This document shows positions 1 through 6,790 of a stretch of DNA of 14,027 nt, piece by piece; position 1 is the stretch's first letter, and every line of letters starts with the position of its first letter. The DNA lies in contig JBBDIX010000075.1 of NCBI GenBank assembly GCA_040880235.1, positions 1-14,027 of the forward strand. The letters run 5' to 3'. The notes beneath the pieces are model-generated. The model saw nothing but the letters and a program-made list of their open reading frames with translations, was not told the DNA's origin and made no database searches. A program made the translations under genes and the position numbers. The DNA comes from JBBDIX01 sp040880235. GTDB lineage: Bacteria > Actinomycetota > Nitriliruptoria > Nitriliruptorales > Nitriliruptoraceae.

Positions 1-183
1 TTCGACGTCCAGCTCATGACGGAGCACCTCAGGTCCATGGGAGCCGTCGAGGTGCACCGTGCCGCCTTCCTCCAGGCGCTCGGCGGGTGTGTCGACCTCG
101 ACGTCCAGTTCGATGCGACGGCACGATCGGTGGCCCATCTGACGGGCGGCCACGTCCGCCAGGCACCGCCCACCTCGCCCTGA
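1..183 (+). CDS. 3' end of an unrecognised protein-coding gene (partial)
   Basis: Frame 1 is open from the first base to a TGA at 181-183 and encodes the last 60 residues of a protein whose start lies outside the window. The tail contains LMTEHLRSMGAVEVHRAAF and later a D-L-D-V-Q-F-D stretch. It looks like a soluble alpha/beta domain end with a short disordered Pro-rich C-terminus. Codon choice is GC-rich in third positions, like its neighbours, which supports real coding. It lies 138 bp upstream of ahcY on the same strand and could be co-transcribed with it. I do not recognise the family and give no function. Confidence 0.6.
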   Translation, partial: FDVQLMTEHLRSMGAVEVHRAAFLQALGGCVDLDVQFDATARSVAHLTGGHVRQAPPTSP

Positions 184-228
184 CGGCCCGCGCGTCTGGC
201 GGTGGCCGGGAGGTTCGGGCACACTCAC

Positions 229-250
229 GGCCGGGACGCCGAGTCCGGCC
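229..250 (+). other. Possible hairpin in the ahcY leader
   Basis: GGCC, a bulged G, then GGAC pairs with GTCCGGCC around a 5-base loop, giving an 8-bp stem with one bulge between the upstream stop (183) and ahcY (322). It has no T-tract, so it could be a weak terminator for the upstream gene or a leader structure. It does not look like an SAH riboswitch. The whole interval 184-321 contains no TA dinucleotide and so no TAnnnT -10 box. Confidence 0.3.
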
Positions 251-311
251 CATCCCACGACCTGTTCCTGCGTGTGCCGTCGTGCCCGCAGCTCGTGCGT
301 CCTGTGCCACT

Positions 312-315
312 GGAG
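312..315 (+). promoter_or_regulatory. Ribosome binding site of ahcY
   Basis: GGAG lies 6 bases before ATG at 322. It decides the start: the frame is open back to 202, but the extra 40 residues have no counterpart in the family, and the family's usual N-terminal region begins shortly after this ATG. Confidence 0.65.
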
Positions 316-321
316 ACCGAC

Positions 322-1632
322 ATGACCATCGACCGCCGACACCCCGACGAGGACTTCGAGGTCCGCGATCTCTCCCTGGCCGAGTGGGGCCGCAAGGAGA
401 TCGGACTCGCCGAACGTGAGATGCCGGGGCTGATGATGCTGCGAGAGCGGTACGCGGACACCCAGCCGCTCTCGGGTTCCCGGATCGCCGGTTGTCTCCA
501 CATGACGGTGCAGACTGCGGTCCTCATCGAGACCCTGACGGCACTCGGCGCCGACGTGCGCTGGTCGTCGTGCAACATCTTCTCCACCCAGGACGAGGCG
601 GCTGCGGCCATCGCCGCCACTGGGGTCCCGGTGTTCGCGTGGAAGGGCGAGACCGAGGACGAGTACTGGTGGTGCGTCGAGCAGACCCTGCGCTGGCCGG
701 ACGGATCGGGACCGACGCTGCTTCTCGACGACGGGGGAGACCTCACCGCACTGGTCCACGACAGGCACGCCGATCTCCTCCCGGACATCCGTGGTGTCTC
801 CGAGGAGACGACCACCGGGATCAAGCAGCTGCGTGAGTGGCAGCGCGCAGGCACGCTCAGGATGCCGGCCATCAACGTCAACGACTCGGTCACCAAGTCC
901 AAGTTCGACAACCTGTACGGGTGCCGGGAGTCACTGATCGACGGGATCAAGCGGGGCACCGACGTCATGATCGCCGGCAAGGTCGCGGTCGTCGCGGGCT
1001 ACGGGGACGTCGGCAAGGGCTGTGCACAGGCGCTCGACGGCATGGGCGCGACGGTCTACGTGACGGAGATCGATCCCATCAACGCCCTGCAGGCTGCGAT
1101 GGAGGGGTACCGGGTCGTCGAGTTCGAACAGGTCGTGGACCAGGCAGACATCGTGGTGACGGCGACCGGCAACATGCACGTCGTCACGCGTGAGCACGTG
1201 CTGCAGATGAAGGACCACGCGATCCTGTGCAACATCGGGCACTTCGACACGGAGATCGAGACGGCCGCGCTTCGCGAGTACGAGTGGACCAACGTCAAGC
1301 CGCAGGTGGACCTGGTCCACCTGCCCAACGGACGCAGCGTGATCCTGCTGTCCGAGGGGCGGCTCGTGAACCTGGGCAACGCCACCGGTCACTCGTCGTT
1401 CGTGATGTCGATGTCGTTCACCAACCAGGTGCTCGCCCAGATCGAACTGTGGACGCGGCCCGACGACTACAAGGAGGACGTGTACGTCCTGCCGCGTCAC
1501 CTCGACGAAGAGGTCGCCCGTCTGCACCTCGATCGCATCGGTGCGCACCTGACGCGACTCACCGACGAGCAGGCGGCCTACCTCGGTGTCGAACCCGACG
1601 GCCCCTACAAGGACGAGTCGTACCGCTACTGA
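322..1632 (+). CDS. ahcY: Adenosylhomocysteinase (S-adenosyl-L-homocysteine hydrolase)
   Basis: This cytosolic NAD-dependent enzyme splits S-adenosylhomocysteine into adenosine and homocysteine, which relieves product inhibition of methyltransferases and feeds the methionine cycle. The 436-residue protein shows the substrate motif HMTVQT (60-65), NIFSTQD (85-91), DDGGD (136-140), SEETTTG (160-166), and NDSVTKSKFDNLYGCRESL (187-205) with likely catalytic K192, D196 and C201. The NAD-binding GYGDVGKG is at 226-233, NIGHFDTEI at 304-312, and the C-terminal K430 and YRY close the NAD pocket of the partner subunit. Length matches the short (vertebrate-like) form, without the roughly 40-residue insertion of mycobacterial enzymes. 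The usual HPSFVMSNSF reads HSSFVMSMSF (357-366), and the tail reads KDESYRY where many have KPDHYRY. The stop overlaps the convergent aminotransferase gene by 7 bp. The product call is firm; the start rests on the ribosome binding site. Confidence 0.97.
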   Translation: MTIDRRHPDEDFEVRDLSLAEWGRKEIGLAEREMPGLMMLRERYADTQPLSGSRIAGCLHMTVQTAVLIETLTALGADVRWSSCNIFSTQDEAAAAIAATGVPVFAWKGETEDEYWWCVEQTLRWPDGSGPTLLLDDGGDLTALVHDRHADLLPDIRGVSEETTTGIKQLREWQRAGTLRMPAINVNDSVTKSKFDNLYGCRESLIDGIKRGTDVMIAGKVAVVAGYGDVGKGCAQALDGMGATVYVTEIDPINALQAAMEGYRVVEFEQVVDQADIVVTATGNMHVVTREHVLQMKDHAILCNIGHFDTEIETAALREYEWTNVKPQVDLVHLPNGRSVILLSEGRLVNLGNATGHSSFVMSMSFTNQVLAQIELWTRPDDYKEDVYVLPRHLDEEVARLHLDRIGAHLTRLTDEQAAYLGVEPDGPYKDESYRY

Positions 1633-2816
1633 GCGAGCACGTCCGCGATCCGGGTGATGCCCTCCACGAGGTCCTCGTCTCCGAGCGCATAGGACAGGCG
1701 CGCGTGGCCGGGTGCGCCGAACGCCTCGCCCGGCACGAGCGCGACGTGGGCCGTGTCGAGCAGCACTTCGGCCAGGTCCATCGTGGTGTGCACCGTGCGG
1801 CCCGACAGCTCACGGCCGAGGATTCCCTCGAAGGACGGGAACACGTAGAACGCACCACGAGGTTCTGCGACGGTCACCCCGGCGATGCGTGACAGGTGCT
1901 CGACGGCCACGCGGCGTCGACGGTCGAACGCGTCGCGCATGGTCGCGACGGTGTCCTGGGGGCCGGTGAGCGCCTCGAATGCTGCGCGTTGGGCAACGTT
2001 GCACACGTTCGAGGTCAGGTGGCTCTGCAGCTTGTTGATGCCTGCAGCGACCGCGGCAGGTGCGATGGTCCATCCGACGCGCCACCCGGTCATCGCGTGG
2101 CTCTTGGAGACCCCGTCGACGATCACCACGTGTTCGCGTACCTCGTCGTCGATCGACCCTGCAGATCGGAACGTCGCGTCGCCGTACACGAGCAGCGCGT
2201 AGATCTCGTCCGTGATCACCCAGATGTCGTGGGAGGCAGCCCAGCGCGCGATCGCCTCGATCTCGTCGGGGGTGTGCACGGCACCCGTCGGATTGGACGG
2301 GGAGACGAGCACGAGCGCCCTCGTGCGGTCCGTGCGGGCAGCCTCCAGCTGCTCGACGGTCGCGAGGAATCCCTGGTCGACCGTGGTGTCGACCACGACG
2401 GGCACCCCACCACACAGCCGGATCTGTTCCGGATAGCTCACCCAGTAGGGGGCAGACAGCACGACCTCGTCGCCGGGAGTGACCAGCGTCATGAACACGT
2501 TGTACAGGCCGTGCTTGCCCCCGTTTGTGATCGTGACCTGCGCGGCCTCCACCGGGACGCCGCGCTGTTCGCGCATCATCGTGGCGACCGCCTCACGCAG
2601 CTCCGGCAGTCCACTGGCCGCCGAGTAGCGGTGTGACGCCGGATCCCGTGCGGCCCGGACGGCGGCCTCGACGATGTTCTCCGGAGTGGGGAAGTCGGGC
2701 TCGCCGGCGCCGAACCCGATGACGGGCTGCCCGCTGGCCTTCAGCTGGGTCGCGCGGGCAGTCACCGCCATCGTCGGCGACTCCTCGATGTCGATGATGC
2801 GGCGTGCGAGCGTCAC
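1626..2816 (-). CDS. Class I/II pyridoxal-phosphate aminotransferase, aspartate aminotransferase type
   Basis: This 396-residue PLP enzyme of fold type I most likely moves amino groups between aspartate (or a related amino acid) and 2-oxoglutarate. Seen in order from the chosen GTG: VIGFGAGEPDFPTPENI (substrate-binding N-terminal arm), TNGGKHGLYN, SPSNPTG with cofactor-binding Asn175, TDEIYALL with Asp203 and Tyr206, VSKSHAMTGWRVGW with Schiff-base Lys238, and a C-terminal RLSYALGDE carrying the likely carboxylate-binding Arg. Length is normal for the Igamma subfamily (about 390-400). The frame is open to a GTG at 2870, but GTG at 2816 has GAGGAG upstream and gives the usual N-terminus (ARRIIDIEESPTMAV). 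It converges on ahcY and is divergent from serC. Unlike most genes here it stops with TAG. Exact substrate cannot be fixed from sequence; an aromatic or prephenate-type aminotransferase is the main alternative. Confidence 0.93.
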   Translation of the reverse strand: MTLARRIIDIEESPTMAVTARATQLKASGQPVIGFGAGEPDFPTPENIVEAAVRAARDPASHRYSAASGLPELREAVATMMREQRGVPVEAAQVTITNGGKHGLYNVFMTLVTPGDEVVLSAPYWVSYPEQIRLCGGVPVVVDTTVDQGFLATVEQLEAARTDRTRALVLVSPSNPTGAVHTPDEIEAIARWAASHDIWVITDEIYALLVYGDATFRSAGSIDDEVREHVVIVDGVSKSHAMTGWRVGWTIAPAAVAAGINKLQSHLTSNVCNVAQRAAFEALTGPQDTVATMRDAFDRRRRVAVEHLSRIAGVTVAEPRGAFYVFPSFEGILGRELSGRTVHTTMDLAEVLLDTAHVALVPGEAFGAPGHARLSYALGDEDLVEGITRIADVLAQ

Positions 2817-2819
2817 GAA

Positions 2820-2825
2820 CTCCTC
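2820..2825 (-). promoter_or_regulatory. Ribosome binding site of the aminotransferase gene
   Basis: On the minus strand GAGGAG ends 3 bases before GTG at 2816 (5 bases if only GAGG is counted). The spacing is a little tight, but it is the only good match and it agrees with the family N-terminus. Confidence 0.5.
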
Positions 2826-2926
2826 GATTTCTCGCGAGCGGCAGGGACGGACGATGCCTGCAGGTCTCACGCAAGACGGTCAACGGTCGTCTGGCGCGCT
2901 GACGAACGGACGCACCGTGGGACCAG

Positions 2927-2932
2927 ATCGTA
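2927..2932 (-). promoter_or_regulatory. Candidate -10 box (TACGAT) for the aminotransferase gene
   Basis: TACGAT on the minus strand fits the actinobacterial TAnnnT -10 consensus. It would start transcription near 2920, leaving a leader of about 100 bases. No convincing -35 box is seen at 16-19 bases. A weaker alternative is TTGACC (2878-2883) with a poor -10. Confidence 0.3.
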
Positions 2933-2982
2933 ACCGGCCCCGCGGCGCCCTCTTCACGACGGCGCAGCCCACGCGCCATGCG

Positions 2983-2988
2983 TAGGCT
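2983..2988 (+). promoter_or_regulatory. Candidate -10 box (TAGGCT) for serC
   Basis: TAGGCT matches TAnnnT and is identical to the -10 hexamer before the zinc-ribbon gene at 6487. It predicts a start near 2995 and a leader of about 60 bases to the serC ATG. The best upstream TTCACG (2953-2958) is too far away to be a normal -35. Confidence 0.4.
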
Positions 2989-3045
2989 GCACGGCAGACG
3001 TGACCCCCCGTGGGCTGATTCGACGCCGACGGGCTCCGCTGATGC

Positions 3046-3050
3046 AAGGG
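3046..3050 (+). promoter_or_regulatory. Ribosome binding site of serC
   Basis: AAGGG lies 6 bases before ATG at 3057. It favours this start over the in-frame ATG at 3042 and GTG at 3000, which would add an Arg-rich extension. Confidence 0.55.
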
Positions 3051-3056
3051 CTTCCC

Positions 3057-4175
3057 ATGACCGAACTGTCCATTCCCCAGGAACTCCTCCCGGCCGACGG
3101 GCGGTTCGGCGCGGGCCCGAGCAAGGTGCGGGTCGAGGCACTGGAGAACCTGGCGCGCACCGGTGCCCAGCTGCTGGGAACGTCGCATCGGCAGGCTCCC
3201 GTGAAGGCCCAGGTCGGGCGTCTCCAGGACGGGATGCGCACCCTGTTCTCCATCCCCGACGACTGGGACGTGCTCCTCGCGGTGGGTGGCGCGACGGCGT
3301 TCTGGGAGAGCCTGGCGTTCGGATTCGTCCAGCAGCGCGCTCGGCACTACTCCTTCGGTGAGTTCAGCAGCAAGTTCGCCGCAGCGACGCGAGCGGCGCC
3401 GTGGCTGGACGACCCGGATGTCGTCGAGTCCCCGCCCGGAACGGCTCCCGACGCCACCGCGGCGCCTGGTTGTGACGTGCAGGCACTGACTCACAACGAG
3501 ACGTCCACCGGTGTCGCGCAGACGCTGGCACGAGTCGACGATGCCCTGGTCGTGGTGGACGGAACGTCGGCGGCCGGGGGACTGGCGTTCGACCTCGCGG
3601 ATGTCGACGTCTACTACTTCAGCCTCCAGAAGGGCTTCGCCTCCGAGGGAGGGCTCACGGTGGCCCTGTGTTCGCCCGCGGCAACCGCGCGGATCGAGGA
3701 GGTCGCCGCGAGCGGGCGGTACGTCCCGACGTTCCTCGACCTGCAGACGGCCCTGGACAACGCGCGGAGGCAGCAGACGTACAACACTCCGTCGGTGTCG
3801 ACGATCGTGCTCGCCGCCGACCAGGTCGAGTGGATGATCGAACGGTTCGGAGACCTCGCAGGATCTGCGGCTCGGCAACGCGAGAAGGCCGCCACGATCT
3901 ACGACTGGGCGGAGCAGCGGGACTGGGCGACGCCCTTCGTCGCCGATCCGGCCCACCGCTCCGACGTGGTCGCGACCATCGACCTCGAGGACACGGTCCA
4001 GGCCGACGACGTGAACGCGATCCTCCGGGCCAGCGGCGTCGTCGACACGGACGGTTACCGCAAGCTGGGACGCAACCAGCTGCGTGTGGCGATGTTCCCG
4101 GCGATCGATCCCGACGACCTCGTGGCGTACACCCGCTGCGTCGACTGGGTCGTCGACCGGCTTCGCGCCGGCTGA
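3057..4175 (+). CDS. serC: Phosphoserine aminotransferase
   Basis: SerC is a PLP enzyme that converts 3-phosphohydroxypyruvate and glutamate to O-phosphoserine, the second step of serine synthesis; the family can also act in pyridoxal phosphate synthesis. The 372-residue protein begins LSIPQELLPADGRFGAGPSK (4-23), then LGTSHRQAPVK (40-50), VGGATAFWES (76-85), THNETSTG (145-152), VVDGTSAAGG (166-175) with the cofactor-binding Asp, SLQKGFASEGG (189-199) with Schiff-base Lys192, and NTPSVSTI. Length and motifs match the actinobacterial (mycobacterial) type, about 370-376 residues, rather than the E. coli type. It is divergent from the other aminotransferase and converges on the PAC2 gene, with only 10 bp between stop codons. 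serA and serB are not in the window. Confidence 0.96.
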   Translation: MTELSIPQELLPADGRFGAGPSKVRVEALENLARTGAQLLGTSHRQAPVKAQVGRLQDGMRTLFSIPDDWDVLLAVGGATAFWESLAFGFVQQRARHYSFGEFSSKFAAATRAAPWLDDPDVVESPPGTAPDATAAPGCDVQALTHNETSTGVAQTLARVDDALVVVDGTSAAGGLAFDLADVDVYYFSLQKGFASEGGLTVALCSPAATARIEEVAASGRYVPTFLDLQTALDNARRQQTYNTPSVSTIVLAADQVEWMIERFGDLAGSAARQREKAATIYDWAEQRDWATPFVADPAHRSDVVATIDLEDTVQADDVNAILRASGVVDTDGYRKLGRNQLRVAMFPAIDPDDLVAYTRCVDWVVDRLRAG

Positions 4176-4190
4176 GCGCAACCGCTCAGC
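4171..4190. terminator. Shared bidirectional hairpin between serC and the PAC2 gene
   Basis: GCTGAGCG-CAAC-CGCTCAGC is a perfect 8-bp stem with a 4-base loop. It can be extended outward across mismatches to about 4164/4197. The serC stop (4173-4175) is in the left arm and the PAC2 stop (4186-4188, minus strand) in the right arm, so one symmetric element can serve both convergent transcripts. There is no T-tract, as is common in GC-rich actinobacteria. Confidence 0.7.
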
Positions 4191-5073
4191 GGTCGCGGAG
4201 GAAGCGTTCGATCTCTGCCGCGAGCTCGTCACCCGACGGCACGTTCTCCTCGGACATGACGACGCTCGGACCCCGCGAGAGCCCGGACCCATGGTGGCGC
4301 TCGGCGTCGTAGAGCTGCTCGAGCTGGCGGATGTGTTCGAGGACCTCCTCGGACGACTCACCCGCGACGTCGAGCCGCACACGGTTCTCCTCGATGGTGG
4401 CATCGAACACCGTCGTGTCGAGCACGATGCCGAGGTGACCGGAGAGCTGTTCGAGCAGACTTCGAGATGCCTGCGGGTACTCGCCCGCCACGTAGTGGGG
4501 GATGCGCACCCACATGCCCAGCGTGTCGATCCCCGTGTCCGCGAGCATCTTCTCCAGGGCCACCTGGCACGAGGCCGGTACGACGACCTGTTCGTGCGGT
4601 CGACCCAGCTGCTCGAGGAGGCCCTCATCGGTTCCCGTGAAGATCGTGTGGACGGGACGGGTGTGGGGGATGGGCCCTGGCACGCTTCCCAGCCCCACGT
4701 ACCGGTGGACACCGAGCAGGCGGCAGAGCTCGGCCACGTCGTCGGCGACGCCGCGCCACGACAGGTCGGGTTCGGCGCCCGCCAGCGTGACGAGCTGCGG
4801 GCCCGTCGGGGGGCTGACGAGGCGGACGACGAGTTCCGGCCAGTGGAGATCCCCGAGAGCGCCCTGGTCGATCTCGAGCTGCGGGCGGCGATCCCTGTAG
4901 TCGAACAGGGCGTCCGGGTCGAAGCGCCCGATCGGGGTGGTGTCGAACTGATCATGGAGCGCCTGCAGGGCGAGGGAACCGCCGCCGCCCGCGTCGGTCC
5001 AGCCGTCGAGCGCGACCACCAGCACGGGATCGCGCAACGGCAGCGGAACATGACCAAGTTCGAGTGTCTTCAT
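4186..5073 (-). CDS. PAC2 family protein (proteasome assembly chaperone 2-like)
   Basis: This 295-residue soluble protein belongs to the PAC2 (DUF75) family, named after a eukaryotic proteasome assembly chaperone and common in actinobacteria and archaea; the bacterial role is not established. Recognisable landmarks are VVALDGWTDAGGGG (19-32), the DYRDRRPQLE segment, GAEPDLSWRGVADDVAELC, LGSVPGPIPHTRPV and MWVRIPHYVAGEYPQAS, all in the family order. The C-terminus is acidic and probably helical. It uses ATG at 5073 although the frame is open to 5175; the leaderless-type -10 box 7 bases upstream supports this start. It is divergent from the methyltransferase gene (134-bp gap) and convergent with serC. 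No proteasome genes are visible nearby, so any link to the proteasome is inference from the family name only. Confidence 0.9.
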   Translation of the reverse strand: MKTLELGHVPLPLRDPVLVVALDGWTDAGGGGSLALQALHDQFDTTPIGRFDPDALFDYRDRRPQLEIDQGALGDLHWPELVVRLVSPPTGPQLVTLAGAEPDLSWRGVADDVAELCRLLGVHRYVGLGSVPGPIPHTRPVHTIFTGTDEGLLEQLGRPHEQVVVPASCQVALEKMLADTGIDTLGMWVRIPHYVAGEYPQASRSLLEQLSGHLGIVLDTTVFDATIEENRVRLDVAGESSEEVLEHIRQLEQLYDAERHHGSGLSRGPSVVMSEENVPSGDELAAEIERFLRDR

Positions 5074-5080
5074 GGCTCCC

Positions 5081-5086
5081 ACGGTA
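5081..5086 (-). promoter_or_regulatory. -10 box of a probable leaderless promoter for the PAC2 gene
   Basis: On the minus strand TACCGT is followed by 7 bases and then ATG (5073). That spacing puts the transcription start at or next to the A of ATG. The GGGAG in between is only 2 bases from ATG, too close to act as a normal Shine-Dalgarno site. Confidence 0.55.
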
Positions 5087-5207
5087 CCGGCCGGCCCGGC
5101 ACGACCCGGGATGCACGGCACCCTTCCGACACCGATCAGGTCGTCCGGGCACACTGGTTCGGGTCGTGGACGCACCGGCGTTGCCGTGACGCGACGGTGG
5201 AGGCGGG

Positions 5208-6443
5208 GTGGAACGCAGCGAACGCACGGCCCGATGGCTCGTGGACGAAGGTCTCGCGTTCGTCGCGTCGTGTGCCGACGACCTCGCCGCCGGCAGCGAA
5301 CTGTCCGCGGCCACGGCGCTGCGTGCTCGGGGGCTCACGGCGGATCGAGCCAACCTCGTCGTCGACGTGGCGGCAGCGCGGTTGCGAGCACGTGGACGGT
5401 GGCCCGATGCCGACGTCCTGCTGTTCACCCGCGAGGCGCTCGAGCAGGCAAGTGATCCGGTGGTGTCGTCGTGGCGGGCGCATCGGCTCGCCTCCGCTGG
5501 CGCGGGACCGTTGTGGGACCTGTGTGCAGGCGTGGGTGGAGATGCGCTCGAGCTTGCCCGGCACGGGTCGGTCGAGGCCGTCGATCGTGATCCCGTCCGT
5601 GCGGTGTTGCTCACCCACAACGCACGGGTGCTGGCCAGGCTCGTTCACGCACGCGTGGCCGATGTCCGGTCGGTGACGGTCGAACCGGGTGCGCGGGTCC
5701 ACGTGGATCCGGGCCGTCGCGACGGGGATCGACGTCTGCGTCGACTCGCAGAACTCGTCCCACCGGTCGACACCCTGATCGAACGATTCGGACCCGACGT
5801 CACGGCATCCGGATCGCTGGCGATCGCCCTTCCGCCTGCGGTCGCGCTCGAGGACCCTGTCCTCACGGAGCACGCGTCGGTCGCGCAGATCGAGTTCCTG
5901 CAGGTGGGAGCGACCCTGGTCGAGGCGGTCCTGTGGCTGGGGGCGGTCGTCGAACGTCCCGACGTCCGCGCGACACTCCTGTCCCGCGACGCGCCGCCCC
6001 TGGTGCGCACCCGCGCCGGTGAACCCGCGTCGCTCGCCGCCGGGCCGGTGGGCGGGGTCCTCGTCGACGTCGCTCCCGCTGCCGTGCGCGCACGCCTCCA
6101 CACGCAGATCGGTCAGGAGATCGACGCGCGTCGCGTCGACGAACGCCGCGCCCTGCTGACGTGCGACGCGATACCTCCGCCGTCACCGTGGTACCGACGG
6201 CGGCACGTCGAGGCCGTGCTCCCGGTCCGGGGTCGCCGGGTCAGGGAGTGGCTGCGACAGGCGGACGAACGGCCGGTCGAGATCGTCCTGCATGGTGTCG
6301 ACGGGACCGACTCCTCGTGGTGGGAACGGTTCGGCCGACCGGCCCGAGGGCCCGCAGGACGACGCGCAGAGGTGGTCCGCACGTCGACCGGGGCCGAAGT
6401 CATCATGACGGTGTCGATCGGGGACGAGCCCACACAACCCTGA
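5208..6443 (+). CDS. Class I SAM-dependent methyltransferase with THUMP-like domain
   Basis: This 411-residue protein has an N-terminal helical region (about 1-95), a Rossmann methyltransferase core, and a C-terminal THUMP-like region (about 330-405). Visible motifs are LWDLCAGVGGD (102-112, SAM motif I), EAVDRDP (123-129, motif II acidic residue) and HVDPGRRDGDRR (165-176), which corresponds to the DPARR motif of this actinobacterial family. THUMP-like domains suggest an RNA substrate, perhaps tRNA or rRNA, but the family's target is unknown to me. It starts at GTG 5208, with GGAGG at 5199-5203 and a short 4-base spacer. No clear -10 box is seen upstream. It is divergent from the PAC2 gene and 55 bp ahead of the zinc-ribbon gene. 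Family assignment is good; substrate is open. Confidence 0.85.
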   Translation: MERSERTARWLVDEGLAFVASCADDLAAGSELSAATALRARGLTADRANLVVDVAAARLRARGRWPDADVLLFTREALEQASDPVVSSWRAHRLASAGAGPLWDLCAGVGGDALELARHGSVEAVDRDPVRAVLLTHNARVLARLVHARVADVRSVTVEPGARVHVDPGRRDGDRRLRRLAELVPPVDTLIERFGPDVTASGSLAIALPPAVALEDPVLTEHASVAQIEFLQVGATLVEAVLWLGAVVERPDVRATLLSRDAPPLVRTRAGEPASLAAGPVGGVLVDVAPAAVRARLHTQIGQEIDARRVDERRALLTCDAIPPPSPWYRRRHVEAVLPVRGRRVREWLRQADERPVEIVLHGVDGTDSSWWERFGRPARGPAGRRAEVVRTSTGAEVIMTVSIGDEPTQP

Positions 6444-6445
6444 CA

Positions 6446-6470
6446 GGACACCGGCAGGTTGCACGTGTCC
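6446..6470. promoter_or_regulatory. Spaced inverted repeat before the zinc-ribbon gene
   Basis: GGACAC and GTGTCC form 6-base arms separated by 13 bases. They sit between the methyltransferase stop (6443) and the -10 box at 6487. This could be an operator or a weak terminator; the arms are short and chance is possible. Confidence 0.25.
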
Positions 6471-6486
6471 GGCTGCCCACGCACGG

Positions 6487-6492
6487 TAGGCT
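6487..6492 (+). promoter_or_regulatory. -10 box of a probable leaderless promoter for the zinc-ribbon gene
   Basis: TAGGCT is followed by GAACCC and then ATG at 6499. The TAnnnT box 6 bases before ATG, with no Shine-Dalgarno sequence between, is the usual layout of leaderless actinobacterial genes. It makes this gene, and probably rnhA behind it, independent of the methyltransferase upstream. No good -35 at 16-19 bases is seen. Confidence 0.6.
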
Positions 6493-6498
6493 GAACCC

Positions 6499-6768
6499 AT
6501 GGATGAGACCACGCACACCACGTCCGGAGGCACCGCGCTCGTCGAGGTGCCTCAGAGTCGCGCATGCACGCGTTGTGACGACGAACAGATCCTCGTGGCC
6601 GAGGACCGTGGTCTGGGAAAGTACCGGTGTGGACGGTGCGAACTGGTCGTCGGGTTCGACCTCGAATCGTCGCCGGCGGAGTTCCTCATCTCGCGCGGAC
6701 TGCCGAGTCGTTACACGAAGGACCTCTTCGGCAGTCGCCTGCTCACGGTGGAGCACCGCCTCCCGTGA
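6499..6768 (+). CDS. Small zinc-ribbon protein of unknown function
   Basis: This 89-residue protein has two Cys pairs, C23-x2-C26 (CTRC) and C44-x2-C47 (CGRC), spaced as in a zinc ribbon, with GKYRCGRCELVVGF closing the finger. The ribbon follows a Thr/Gly-rich N-terminus of about 20 residues. The C-terminal third (about 57-89) is a separate conserved-looking segment with ISRGLPSRYTKDLFGSRLL, rich in Arg, Lys and Leu. There is no signal peptide or membrane segment, so it should be cytoplasmic. Such ribbons bind nucleic acid or protein partners; the sequence does not say which. It starts from a leaderless-type promoter and lies 22 bp before rnhA on the same strand, so a shared transcript is likely. 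Third-position GC use agrees with real coding. I do not recognise a named family. Confidence 0.8.
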   Translation: MDETTHTTSGGTALVEVPQSRACTRCDDEQILVAEDRGLGKYRCGRCELVVGFDLESSPAEFLISRGLPSRYTKDLFGSRLLTVEHRLP

Positions 6769-6790
6769 TCGCCGCCCGACGCGCGCGCAC

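Noticed and set aside
202..321. 40-residue N-terminal extension of AhcY
   Set aside because: The added sequence has no family counterpart and no ribosome site, while ATG 322 has GGAG at the right distance.
184..321. SAH or SAM riboswitch before ahcY
   Set aside because: I looked for the conserved cores and found none; only one simple bulged stem is present.
2880..5057. 725-codon open frame on the minus strand across serC and the PAC2 gene
   Set aside because: Its translation is Arg/Ser/Pro-rich low-complexity sequence and it is antisense to serC and out of frame with PAC2, both with clear family motifs. It is a shadow of high GC content.
6161..6790. 210-residue N-terminal extension of RNase HI
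   Set aside because: It overlaps the methyltransferase and zinc-ribbon genes in another frame; the known RNase HI domain begins just after GTG 6791.
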